A stretch of DNA of 12,942 nucleotides from JBOGFC01 sp050742155 (GTDB taxonomy: Bacteria > Actinomycetota > Acidimicrobiia > Spongiisociales > JALYHC01), in contig JBOGFC010000053.1 of the NCBI GenBank assembly GCA_050742155.1, forward strand, positions 1 to 12,942. The letters are read 5' to 3'. Shown piece by piece: positions 1 to 6,059 of this stretch (the first letter of the stretch is position 1; every line of letters begins with the position of its first letter). A model generated the notes under the pieces. That model was not told the origin of the DNA. It saw only the letters and a program-made list of their open reading frames with translations, and ran no database searches. The translations under genes were made by a program, and so were the position numbers.

Positions 1-148
1 GGGCGGCCCGTCGGCTTTCGGGCCGCGGTCATCCTGAAGATGCCGCCGGACCCCCCAAGATGAGCCGGGGGGTTTGGGGGGTCAGGGCGGCCCGTCGGCT
101 TTCGGGCCGCGGTCATCCTGAAGATGCCGCCGGACCCCCCAAGATGAG
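1..148. repeat. 64-bp perfect direct repeat, period 84 bp
   Basis: Positions 1-64 are repeated exactly at 85-148, with a 20-bp linker at 65-84. Each copy carries an inverted repeat, GCGGCCCG and CGGGCCGC (3-10 with 19-26, and 87-94 with 103-110). A second inverted repeat spans unit and linker: GACCCCCCAA at 49-58 pairs with TTGGGGGGTC at 74-83. The right copy runs into the 3' end of the HAD-hydrolase gene and supplies its stop codon and about its last 11 codons. The first copy starts at base 1, so more copies may lie to the left; that the window starts at an assembly break is only a guess. Confidence 0.95.
49..110 (-). terminator. Tandem GC-rich hairpins after the HAD gene, possible terminator
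   Basis: On the minus strand, two nt after the HAD stop codon, an 8-bp GC stem with an 8-nt loop forms (110-87). A 10-bp stem with a 15-nt loop follows (83-49). No run of U follows either stem, so these are not classical intrinsic terminators. U-poor hairpins have been proposed as terminators in high-GC actinobacteria. The stems also belong to the repeated unit, so they may simply be part of a dispersed repeat. Confidence 0.4.
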
Positions 149-781
149 TGGAGGCAGCTCGGCTACGGAACCCACCCGCAGCTGATCTTCCGGCGCCAGC
201 CCGAGCGGATCGACCAAGACCGCCTCGGCCAGTCCGGCCGCCCGTGCCCCACCTATGTCGTGGAAGTAGGAGTCTCCCACGTGCCAGACCCGCTCGGCGG
301 GCAGCCCCAGCCGGTCGAGGGCGATCCGGAAGATGGCCGGGTCCGGCTTCTCCACCCCCACTTCGTGCGAGTCGACCACGAACTCGAAGAGGTCGAGCAG
401 CCCGGCCCGTTCCAGGCTGTAGCGCGCACCGCCGTCCGAGTTGGAGACCGCCGCCGCCCGGATGCCCGCCTCCCTGAGGACCTCGAGGGCATCCCGGGCG
501 CCGGGGATGGGGGCCACGAAGAGCCCCCTCACCGACAGGAAGGCATCCACCGCCGCCTGCCCCTCGATCCCGCACAGCTCCAGATAGCGGCGGGGCCACC
601 CCAGCTCCCAGTCCCGGGCGAGGCCAGGGGAGAACTCGGCCACACACCGATGAAAGGACTCCCGCACCAACTCAGGCGGGGGCCTCGTCCCCGCCACCGG
701 CTCGAGCAGGTCGCCGAGCAGCTCCGGGTCGATGTGGACCATGGTGCCACCTGCGTCGAACAGGATCGCCTTCGGCCTCAA
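113..781 (-). CDS. HAD-superfamily hydrolase (HAD-IA type)
   Basis: A predicted 222-residue soluble haloacid-dehalogenase-fold hydrolase. With TTG at 781 as start, motif I is FDAGGT (nucleophile Asp9), motif II is VSNSDG (Ser113), the motif III lysine is in EKPDP (Lys145), and motif IV is GDSYFHD with Asp170 and Asp175. The helical cap lies roughly at residues 20-95. Motif I has Gly11 where most phosphatases have the second, acid-base Asp, so the reaction cannot be assigned; HDHD3-like and dehalogenase-like members also vary here. TTG is preferred over the GTG at 796 because TTGA overlaps the truA stop, GGAAGGTGGAG lies just upstream, and only a few residues then precede strand 1. The last residues are encoded by the left-edge repeat, so the C-terminus may be altered. 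Family is clear; substrate is unknown. Confidence 0.88.
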   Translation of the reverse strand: MRPKAILFDAGGTMVHIDPELLGDLLEPVAGTRPPPELVRESFHRCVAEFSPGLARDWELGWPRRYLELCGIEGQAAVDAFLSVRGLFVAPIPGARDALEVLREAGIRAAAVSNSDGGARYSLERAGLLDLFEFVVDSHEVGVEKPDPAIFRIALDRLGLPAERVWHVGDSYFHDIGGARAAGLAEAVLVDPLGLAPEDQLRVGSVAELPPLILGGPAASSG

Positions 782-1515
782 TACTCCACCTTCCACAGGG
801 TCAAACCGTGCGGCGGGGCGGCGCCCCTGGCCGCAGCGCGGTCACGGGCCTCGATGATGGCCGGTACCTCCGAGACCGGCAACCTTCCCCGGCCCACCTC
901 CACGCACACCGCCACCCCGGAACGCACCATCTGGTGGCAGAACGAGCCGGCGGTGATCTCGAAGCGCACAATGGGCGGTTGGGCGCCTTCCCACCCGGCG
1001 GTCAACACCTGCCGCACCGTGCTGCGGCCGTCGGCCGACCGGCAGAACGAGGCGAAGTCGTGCTCTCCGACGAAGAAGCGGGCCGCCTCGTTCATCGCAT
1101 CCAGGAAGAGCTCGTCGGCCAGGTGCCACGTCGTGTAGCGCAAGAAGGGGTCGGGCAGAGGTCGGTTGAGCACCGAATAGCGGTAGGTGCGAGAGCGGGC
1201 CGAGAAGCGGGCGCTGAAGCCGTCGGCCTCCTGCCGGGCGCTCCACACCACGATTTCAGGCCCCAGCATGGCGTTCAGCGACCGGACGAGGCGCTCGGTA
1301 TCGAGCTCGCCATCCACCGAAAAGCTCACCACCTGACCCTGGGCGTGCACACCGGCGTCGGTGCGCCCGGCCACCTCTGTGGCCACCACCCCCGCCAGCT
1401 TGAATAGCGCCTCCTCGAGCTCCCCCTGCACGGTTCGGACCTGCGGCTGGCGGGCGTACCCATGGAACCCCGAACCGTCATAGGCAAGGTCCAGGCGGTA
1501 GGTGGGCACCGCCAT
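778..1515 (-). CDS. truA: tRNA pseudouridine(38-40) synthase TruA
   Basis: TruA isomerises uridines 38-40 in the anticodon stem-loop of many tRNAs. The 245-residue length is normal. The N-terminal strand YRLDLAYDGSGFHG is followed by the catalytic motif AGRTDAGVHA with nucleophile Asp53. The middle carries the family block HDFASFC, and the C-terminal half has FCHQMVRS. In many actinobacteria truA directly follows rplQ; here about 1.4 kb with three membrane-protein genes separates them. Its start is 11 bp from the start of the divergent DUF2905 gene and no Shine-Dalgarno sequence is visible. Transcription must therefore come through the antisense of that gene or from a promoter inside it. The stop overlaps the HAD start as TTGA, suggesting coupled translation. 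Confidence 0.96.
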   Translation of the reverse strand: MAVPTYRLDLAYDGSGFHGYARQPQVRTVQGELEEALFKLAGVVATEVAGRTDAGVHAQGQVVSFSVDGELDTERLVRSLNAMLGPEIVVWSARQEADGFSARFSARSRTYRYSVLNRPLPDPFLRYTTWHLADELFLDAMNEAARFFVGEHDFASFCRSADGRSTVRQVLTAGWEGAQPPIVRFEITAGSFCHQMVRSGVAVCVEVGRGRLPVSEVPAIIEARDRAAARGAAPPHGLTLWKVEY

Positions 1516-1520
1516 ACACT
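1515..1520 (+). promoter_or_regulatory. Candidate -10 box for leaderless DUF2905 transcript
   Basis: TACACT fits the actinobacterial -10 pattern TANNNT and ends 6 nt before the ATG at 1527. That spacing would put the transcription start on or beside the start codon. The gene has no Shine-Dalgarno sequence, which agrees with a leaderless mRNA. No -35 match was seen. The box overlaps the truA start codon on the other strand. Confidence 0.4.
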
Positions 1521-1526
1521 ACGGCG

Positions 1527-1754
1527 ATGCGCGGTGCGGCCGAACTGCTCATCTGGCTGGGGGTGGCGGTGGTGACGGTGGGCCTCGTCCTTCGGCTCGC
1601 CCCCGGGCTGCTGGACTGGTTCGGGCGCCTGCCCGGCGACCTGCGCTTCGGTGACGAGCGCACCCGCATCTACATCCCGATCACCTCGATGCTGCTCATC
1701 AGCCTGGTGCTCTCGATCCTGCTGACCGTCTTCTTTCGCATGCGGGGTCGCTGA
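1527..1754 (+). CDS. DUF2905 family small membrane protein
   Basis: A 75-residue protein and the only plus-strand gene accepted with confidence. It has one hydrophobic segment at about residues 6-26 and a second at about 52-70. Between them lies the loop FGRLPGDLRF followed by RTRIYIPITS, the characteristic core of DUF2905, whose function is unknown. Membrane location is inferred from hydrophobicity. It diverges from truA with 11 bp between start codons and converges on the Yip1-like gene with 2 bp between stop codons, so there is no room for separate terminators and little for separate promoters. Read-through from the minus-strand operon would be antisense to it. Confidence 0.85.
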   Translation: MRGAAELLIWLGVAVVTVGLVLRLAPGLLDWFGRLPGDLRFGDERTRIYIPITSMLLISLVLSILLTVFFRMRGR

Positions 1755-1756
1755 GC

Positions 1757-2227
1757 TCAGAACACCACCAGCACCACCCACACCAGCAGCCCGACTCCTG
1801 ACGAGATGAGGGTGTCCTTGTCTCCGGTCCCCAGCACAACACGGGTGGCCAGCAGGACGGCGGCCGCGAACCATGCCACCGCGATCCAGAGGGCGATCGG
1901 GCGGATCACCAGGTCGAGGATCCAGGCGAACAGCGGCACATGGGCGAAGCCGGTCAGGCGGATCACGGTCTGCAACTGGGCATCCCCGTCGAGGAGCTTG
2001 GTGCCCACCAGCCACACGGCCAGCGCCAGCAGGATCCACCCGATCAGCCCCTCCAGGAGAGCTTCGAGCAGCAGGCCGAGCGAGAAGAAGGGCCAGAACC
2101 TCAGTACCCGCAGGAGGTGGGCGATCCCCACCACCAGCACCGCGTTGCCGGTGGCGTAGCTGTCGAAGATCAGCTGGGTGTAGAAGGCCCGTTCCAGGCG
2201 GCCGGCCCTCACCATTTGCTGCAACAT
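1757..2227 (-). CDS. Yip1-family-like multi-pass membrane protein
   Basis: A 156-residue hydrophobic protein with about four to five predicted membrane segments, near residues 27-40, 47-76, 96-106, 111-128 and 139-156. The stretch TVIRLTGFAHVPLF, followed by alternating hydrophobic helices, resembles the Yip1 domain. Bacterial members have no settled role. No strong Shine-Dalgarno sequence precedes the ATG at 2227, and a second in-frame ATG at 2215 is equally weak. A TAGCAT box 9 nt upstream could indicate a short-leader transcript of its own. It lies 38 bp after a second Yip1-like gene and is probably co-transcribed with it; the two look like diverged tandem duplicates. The family call rests on pattern only. 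Confidence 0.65.
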   Translation of the reverse strand: MLQQMVRAGRLERAFYTQLIFDSYATGNAVLVVGIAHLLRVLRFWPFFSLGLLLEALLEGLIGWILLALAVWLVGTKLLDGDAQLQTVIRLTGFAHVPLFAWILDLVIRPIALWIAVAWFAAAVLLATRVVLGTGDKDTLISSGVGLLVWVVLVVF

Positions 2228-2265
2228 GGCCGGGCGATGCTACCCGGACGTGACCGGGTGACCCC

Positions 2266-2805
2266 TCAGATTCTTCCCAGCAGCACCACCCCCGTCACGA
2301 AGGCCAGCAGCACGAACAGGATCAGCAGCACTCCAACAGGGATGAGCACGGTGGCCACCGCCGCTCCCTGCGACACCCGGTGGATCTCCCGCACGGCCAC
2401 GATGGAAGCCACGACGGCCCAGATGCCTCCCACCAGGCCGCCGATCACCGGAATGATCCCCAGCGCCGTCGGGGCATAGGCGAAGCCCAGACCCCGAAAG
2501 AGGCTCATGTAGTCAGCCACCCCGGCGAACAACTTGCCGATCCCCCACAGGATGGCCACGAACACGCCAAACAGCACGGCGGTCAGGATGGCCGAGACTA
2601 TCCAGCCGATGAAGCCGAACTCCCCTGTGAAGATGGTGCTCAAGCCGCTCACCAGGGCGGCCGCCACCACCACTATCACCGCCTGGCCGGTGGCCGATTG
2701 GTCCGCACCGAGCTGCCGGTACACCTCCGGCTTGAGCGTGACCGCTGCTACGAGCCGGTCCTTGATGGTCGGCGCGGGTAGGGGCCTGCTCTCCATGCCC
2801 TCCAT
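2266..2805 (-). CDS. Yip1-family-like membrane protein
   Basis: A 179-residue protein with a soluble N-terminus of about 38 residues and hydrophobic segments near 40-58, 65-89, 106-137 and 147-176. The opening (TIKDRLVAAVTLKPEVYRQL) and the SLFRGLGFAYAP block resemble bacterial Yip1-domain proteins. The reading frame continues upstream, but ATG at 2805 is chosen because GAGGAGAGGAAGG lies just before it and the upstream residues look non-coding. It follows rplQ across 130 bp that hold a large palindrome and a short direct repeat, so it may have its own transcription unit. No catalytic motif is seen and the function is unknown. Confidence 0.72.
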   Translation of the reverse strand: MEGMESRPLPAPTIKDRLVAAVTLKPEVYRQLGADQSATGQAVIVVVAAALVSGLSTIFTGEFGFIGWIVSAILTAVLFGVFVAILWGIGKLFAGVADYMSLFRGLGFAYAPTALGIIPVIGGLVGGIWAVVASIVAVREIHRVSQGAAVATVLIPVGVLLILFVLLAFVTGVVLLGRI

Positions 2806-2832
2806 GAGTCCTTCCTCTCCTCGTACGTAGCC

Positions 2833-2856
2833 ACAGGATGGCACAACAGGATGGCA
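2833..2856. repeat. Pair of 11-bp direct repeats upstream of the Yip1-like gene
   Basis: ACAGGATGGCA occurs at 2833-2843 and again at 2846-2856, a period of 13 bp. The pair ends about 27 bp upstream of the start at 2805. It could be a regulator site or replication slippage. No clear -10 or -35 box was found beside it. Confidence 0.6.
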
Positions 2857-2880
2857 TGACGCTGCCGCACACGCCTCTCC

Positions 2881-2934
2881 CCGTTCTTGCGTGAGTAATA
2901 CCCCGCCGGCGGTCCGGAACTCACGCAAGAACGG
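2881..2934. repeat. 54-bp element with perfect 16-bp inverted repeats after rplQ
   Basis: CCGTTCTTGCGTGAGT at 2881-2896 is the exact reverse complement of 2919-2934. The 22-bp centre contains a second palindrome, CCGCCGGCGG. The element begins one nt after the rplQ stop codon. As RNA it forms a very stable hairpin able to protect or end the ribosomal transcript, but no U-tract follows. It could instead be a REP-like or miniature mobile palindrome, or a protein-binding site. Confidence 0.9.
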
Positions 2935-2935
2935 A

Positions 2936-3286
2936 TCAGACCAGCTCGATGACCGCCATCTCGGCGCCGTCGCCCCGGCGAGGGCCGACCCGGACGATGC
3001 GGGTATAGCCCCCCGGTCGCCCGCTATAGCGGGGGGCCACCTCATCGAACAGCCGGGTGACGATCTCGGTGTCCTGGATCACCGACAGCACCTGCCGGCG
3101 GGCATGCAGGTCGCCGCGGCGGGCCTTGGAGATCAGGCGCTCGGCCACCGGACGGACCGCCTTGGCCTTGGCCAGGGTGGTCTGCACCTTCCCCTCCCAA
3201 AAGAGCGAGCCGGCCAGGTTGGCGAGCAGCTGCCGCTCATGAGCAGGCCCCCCGCCCAACCTGGGGCCTTTACGGGGACGGGGCAT
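2936..3286 (-). CDS. rplQ: 50S ribosomal protein L17
   Basis: L17 is a large-subunit protein near the peptide exit tunnel and is the usual last gene of the alpha operon. The 116-residue product has the family start MPRPRKGPRLG, then HERQLLANLAGSLF and the block TTLAKAKAVRPVAERLI, ending in IELV. It is compact and lacks the long charged C-terminal tail of many actinobacterial L17 proteins. The ATG overlaps the rpoA stop by one base (TGATG), so translation is probably coupled. The frame stays open far upstream through rpoA, but homology fixes the start at 3286. Confidence 0.97.
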   Translation of the reverse strand: MPRPRKGPRLGGGPAHERQLLANLAGSLFWEGKVQTTLAKAKAVRPVAERLISKARRGDLHARRQVLSVIQDTEIVTRLFDEVAPRYSGRPGGYTRIVRVGPRRGDGAEMAVIELV

Positions 3287-4233
3287 CAGGCCCCCTCGTC
3301 CTCCCGGGAGGCCCGTAGGCTGAGGCCCAGCTCGTCGAGCTTGGCCACCACCTCCTCGAGGCTCTTCTGTCCGAAGTTGGTGATGTCGAGCAGGTCCTCC
3401 GGGCTGCGCTGCACCAGCTCCCCGACCGTGTGGATCTGGGCGCGGCGCAGGCAGTTGCGGGGCCGCTCGGAGAGGTCGAGCGCCTCGATGGGCAGGTCGA
3501 GGTCGGGGGAGATCGAGTCGCCCAGGCTCACTTCTCCCAGCTCCAGCCCGACTCCCTCGCCCACATCGGCGAACAGACCGAGGAGCTCCCGCAGCGTCTT
3601 GCCGGCCGAGGAAAGGGCCTCCTGGGGGTTGAGGGACCCGTCGGTCTCCACATCCAGCACCAATCGATCGAAGTTGGTCATCTGCCCCACCTGGGTGTTC
3701 TCCACCCGGTAGGACACCTTGCGGACGGGGGAGAAGATCGAATCGATGGGAATCACCCCGATCGCATCGCCCTTCTTGTTGCGGTCGGCAGTTCGGTAGC
3801 CCACTCCCTGCTCGATGGAGAGCTCCATCTCCAAGCGGCCGCTGGAGGACAGGGTGGCGATGTGTAGCTCCGGATTGATCACCTCCACCCCGGTGGGCGC
3901 CTTCAGGTCGGCGGCGGTGATCTCCTTGGCTCCCTTGGCGGAGAGCACCAGGGTCTGCGGCTCGGGGTCCTCCATTCGCACCACCAGCTGCTTGATGTTG
4001 AGAATGACGTCCACCACGTCCTCTTTCATCCCCGCAACCGTGCCAAACTCGTGCTGCACCCCGTCGATGCGCAGCGACGTCACGGCCGCCCCCGGGATGC
4101 GGGAGAGCAGTGTGCGCCGCAGAGTGTTGCCGAGCGTGTAGCCGAAGCCCGGCTCGAGCGGCTCGGCGATGAAGCGGGAGCGGCGCTCGGAAACGGCCTC
4201 CTCTTCGATCTGGGGGCGCTGGACGATCAGCAA
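3286..4233 (-). CDS. rpoA: DNA-directed RNA polymerase subunit alpha
   Basis: Alpha forms the dimer that nucleates RNA polymerase assembly, and its C-terminal domain contacts UP elements and activators. The 315-residue protein has the N-terminal dimerisation domain (about 1-230, including GFGYTLGNTLRRTLLS) and, after a linker, the C-terminal domain (about 245-310). In the DNA-contact segment SERPRNCL, Arg257 and Asn260 match E. coli Arg265 and Asn268, but the residues between are Pro-Arg instead of Ser-Ala. The start is TTG: GGAG lies 6 nt upstream, and an in-frame TAG four codons upstream leaves no ATG or GTG option. A 41-42 bp gap separates it from rpsD. The MLIVQRP start is the main actinobacterial marker in the window. 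Confidence 0.98.
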   Translation of the reverse strand: MLIVQRPQIEEEAVSERRSRFIAEPLEPGFGYTLGNTLRRTLLSRIPGAAVTSLRIDGVQHEFGTVAGMKEDVVDVILNIKQLVVRMEDPEPQTLVLSAKGAKEITAADLKAPTGVEVINPELHIATLSSSGRLEMELSIEQGVGYRTADRNKKGDAIGVIPIDSIFSPVRKVSYRVENTQVGQMTNFDRLVLDVETDGSLNPQEALSSAGKTLRELLGLFADVGEGVGLELGEVSLGDSISPDLDLPIEALDLSERPRNCLRRAQIHTVGELVQRSPEDLLDITNFGQKSLEEVVAKLDELGLSLRASREDEGA

Positions 4234-4275
4234 GTGGGTCTCCTATCCGGGCAGCCGCGGGCCGCCCTACGGCTA

Positions 4276-4902
4276 CTACTTCGAGTACAGCTCCACGATC
4301 AAGGCCTCTTGCACCGGGGTGTCGATCTGGGCCCGGTTGGGCAGGTCGTGGACGACGATCTTCTTGGCTTCCCGGTCGACCTCCAGCCACTCGGGGAGCA
4401 TCCGGTCGCCGGAGGTATCAACGGCGTGCTGGACCACCAGCAGGTCCGAGGAGCGGTCACGCAGGGTGACGATGTCACCGGGCCGCAAGCGATACGAGGG
4501 GATGTTCACCTTGCGACCGTTCACCATGAAGTGGCCATGGTTGACCAGCTGGCGGGCCTGGGCGCGAGAGGTGGCGAAGGCGGCCCGGTAGACCACGTTG
4601 TCGAGGCGACTCTCCAAGATGCGAAGCAGGTTCTCGCCGGTGATGCCCCGCTGCCGGGCCGCCTCCCGGTAATACTTCCGGAACTGCCGCTCCAGCACGC
4701 CGTACATGCGGCGCGCCTTCTGCTTCTCGCGCAGCTGGATGAGGTACTCGGTTTCGGTCATGCGGCGCCGTCCGTGGTCGCCGGGGGGATAGGGGCGCCT
4801 CTCCACCGCGCACTTGGAGCTCATGCAACGGGCCCCCTTCAGGAAGAGCTTCTGGCGCTCCCGGCGACAGAGCTTGCAGACCGGTCCAACGTAGCGCGCC
4901 AC
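4276..4902 (-). CDS. rpsD: 30S ribosomal protein S4, zinc-binding form
   Basis: S4 binds 16S rRNA early in 30S assembly and represses alpha-operon translation in some bacteria. The 208-residue product begins with the S4 N-terminal domain and has Cys9, Cys12, Cys26 and Cys31, the same four-cysteine pattern as the zinc-binding S4 of Thermus. The S4 RNA-binding domain spans about residues 98-160. GTG at 4902 is the start because it gives the standard N-terminus (ARYVGP) and overlaps the rpsK stop by one base (TAGTG). The gene ends with two consecutive TAG codons. A longer open frame upstream is only the antiphase reading of rpsK. Confidence 0.97.
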   Translation of the reverse strand: MARYVGPVCKLCRRERQKLFLKGARCMSSKCAVERRPYPPGDHGRRRMTETEYLIQLREKQKARRMYGVLERQFRKYYREAARQRGITGENLLRILESRLDNVVYRAAFATSRAQARQLVNHGHFMVNGRKVNIPSYRLRPGDIVTLRDRSSDLLVVQHAVDTSGDRMLPEWLEVDREAKKIVVHDLPNRAQIDTPVQEALIVELYSK

Positions 4903-5288
4903 TAGCCCCTCCGCCGCTTCTTGGGGCGGCAGCCGTTGTGCGGGAGCGGGGTGACGTCGCGGATGCCGGTCAGCTCCATCCCCATGTTCTGCAGGGTGCG
5001 GATGGCGGTCTCCCGTCCGGCCCCCGAGCCTCGCACGATCACGTCGAGCTTGCGGATACCGTGCTCCCCGGCCGAGCGAGCGGCCTGCTCGGCGGCCACC
5101 TGGGCGGCATACGGGGTGGACTTGCGCGAGCCCTTGAAGCCCACTGAGCCTCCGGAGGTCCACACCACCGTGTTCCCCTCCAGATCGGTGATGTTGACGA
5201 TGGTGTTGTTGAAGCTGGACGTGATGTGCGCCTGCCCGTGGGCGATATTGCGGCGCTCCCGGCGGCGAGGTCGCTTCTCCTTGGCCAT
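4902..5288 (-). CDS. rpsK: 30S ribosomal protein S11
   Basis: S11 sits on the 30S platform and helps shape the mRNA exit region. The product is 128 residues with a basic N-terminus, then the conserved core AHITSSFNNTIV, SGGSVGFKGSRKSTPYAAQ and the near-invariant C-terminal block DVTPLPHNGCRPKKRRRG. The ATG overlaps the rpsM stop by one base (TGATG), and its own stop overlaps the GTG of rpsD. Length and sequence are ordinary for the family. Confidence 0.98.
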   Translation of the reverse strand: MAKEKRPRRRERRNIAHGQAHITSSFNNTIVNITDLEGNTVVWTSGGSVGFKGSRKSTPYAAQVAAEQAARSAGEHGIRKLDVIVRGSGAGRETAIRTLQNMGMELTGIRDVTPLPHNGCRPKKRRRG

Positions 5289-5668
5289 CAGACCTTCCTC
5301 GCCTTCTTCTTACCGGCGATGGCCTGGCGGGGACCCTTGCGAGTGCGGGCGTTGGTGTGGGTGCGCTGGCCGTTCACGGGCAAGCCTCGTCGATGGCGAA
5401 TACCCTGGTAGCTGCCGATCTCGACCTTGCGCTTGATGTTTTGGGAGACTTCGCGCCGCAAGTCCCCCTCCACCCGGTAGTTCTGGTCGATGAACTGCCG
5501 GATCTTCACCACCTCGTCGTCGGTGAGATCCCGCACCCGGGTGTTGGCGTCGACCCCGCTGAATCGACAGATCTCCAGGGCGCGCGGGCGACCCACCCCG
5601 AAGATGTAGGTGAGGGCGATCTCCAGGCGCTTGTCCCTGGGGAGGTCGATACCGGCTATGCGGGCCAT
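5288..5668 (-). CDS. rpsM: 30S ribosomal protein S13
   Basis: S13 is in the 30S head, bridges to the 50S subunit and touches P-site tRNA. The 126-residue protein starts with the standard MARIAGIDLPRDKR, carries the helix-two-turn-helix segment around IFGVGRPRALEICR, and has the C-terminal signature RHRRGLPVNGQRTHTNAR with a lysine-rich tail that reaches tRNA. GGGATAGG precedes the ATG and lies inside the end of rpmJ, 5 bp away. It overlaps rpsK by one base. Confidence 0.98.
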   Translation of the reverse strand: MARIAGIDLPRDKRLEIALTYIFGVGRPRALEICRFSGVDANTRVRDLTDDEVVKIRQFIDQNYRVEGDLRREVSQNIKRKVEIGSYQGIRHRRGLPVNGQRTHTNARTRKGPRQAIAGKKKARKV

Positions 5669-5673
5669 AGAAC

Positions 5674-5787
5674 CTATCCCTGTCGTTGCTTGTGGCGCGG
5701 GTTGCTACAGATCACCCATACCCGGCCATGCCGGCGGATGATCCTGCACTTCTCGCACTGCTTCTTGACCGATGGTCGTACCTTCAT
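5674..5787 (-). CDS. rpmJ: 50S ribosomal protein L36, zinc-binding form
   Basis: This is the smallest certain gene here: 37 residues from ATG at 5787 to TAG at 5674. It begins MKVRPSVKK and carries the zinc ligands Cys11, Cys14, Cys27 and His32 of the ancestral C+ form. L36 binds 23S rRNA late in 50S assembly. It lies 14 bp after infA and 5 bp before rpsM. No strong Shine-Dalgarno sequence is visible (GAGAC only), so coupling to infA translation is likely. Zinc-free paralogs elsewhere in actinobacterial genomes often replace this form under zinc limitation. Confidence 0.97.
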   Translation of the reverse strand: MKVRPSVKKQCEKCRIIRRHGRVWVICSNPRHKQRQG

Positions 5788-5801
5788 GGTGATCGTCTCG
5801 T

Positions 5802-6023
5802 TCACTTGTACCGATACGTGATCCTCCCTCTGGTGAGGTCGTACGCCGAGAGCTCCAGCTTCACGCGGTCTCCGGGCAAGATCCGGATGTAGTTCATCCG
5901 CATCTTCCCGGATATGTGTGCCAGCACTTGGTGGCCGCTGTCGAGCTCCACCCTGAACATGGCGTTCGGGAGGGGCTCGACGACCGTGCCTTCAATCTCG
6001 ATGACGCCGTCTTTTTTCCCCAC
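5802..6023 (-). CDS. infA: Translation initiation factor IF-1
   Basis: IF-1 occupies the 30S A site during initiation and works with IF-2 and IF-3. The 73-residue protein is a single OB fold of the S1 type, with GVIEIEGTVVEPLPNAMFRV, then HISGKMRMNYIRILPGDRV and the C-terminal RGRITYRYK. The start is GTG: it is preceded by GAGG, and an in-frame TGA lies two codons upstream, so no other start is possible. It is the first gene of a likely separate transcript with rpmJ, rpsM, rpsK, rpsD, rpoA and rplQ. Confidence 0.98.
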   Translation of the reverse strand: MGKKDGVIEIEGTVVEPLPNAMFRVELDSGHQVLAHISGKMRMNYIRILPGDRVKLELSAYDLTRGRITYRYK

Positions 6024-6033
6024 AGAACCTCAA

Positions 6034-6049
6034 CGGCCCGAACGGGCCG
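6034..6049 (-). promoter_or_regulatory. Hairpin in the infA 5' leader
   Basis: On the minus strand CGGCCC, a GTTC loop and GGGCCG form a 6-bp GC stem, ending about 10 nt before the infA start and just before its GAGG ribosome binding site. It could stabilise the mRNA, set initiation rate or act as a weak attenuator. It would lie at the 5' end of the transcript predicted from the promoter at 6060-6087. Confidence 0.5.
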
Positions 6050-6059
6050 ACGGGTCATG

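Noticed and set aside
1..148. CRISPR array
   Set aside because: Only two 64-bp copies with one 20-bp linker, which itself pairs with the repeat. No cas gene is nearby and the unit size is wrong.
796..796. GTG at 796 as the start of the HAD gene
   Set aside because: It has no Shine-Dalgarno match, overlaps truA by 19 bp and adds five unconserved residues. TTG 781 has a strong site and a typical overlap.
260..1138. 292-codon plus-strand frame across the HAD and truA genes
   Set aside because: It is antisense to both confident genes and has low-complexity composition.
2242..2259. Hairpin ACCCGG-ACGTGA-CCGGGT as a terminator between the two Yip1-like genes
   Set aside because: A 6-bp stem without a U-tract is expected by chance in GC-rich DNA.
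2936..4390. Apparent 484-codon single protein covering rpoA and rplQ
   Set aside because: Only the last 116 residues are L17; the rest is an antiphase reading of rpoA. The genuine rpoA frame and one-base overlap are clear.
4051..4905. 284-codon plus-strand frame across rpoA and rpsD
   Set aside because: It is fully antisense to two conserved genes, has no family resemblance, and its residue use is that of a shadow frame.
4276..5163. Extended rpsD frame of 295 codons
   Set aside because: The extra N-terminus is rpsK read in another frame. GTG at 4902 gives the conserved S4 beginning.
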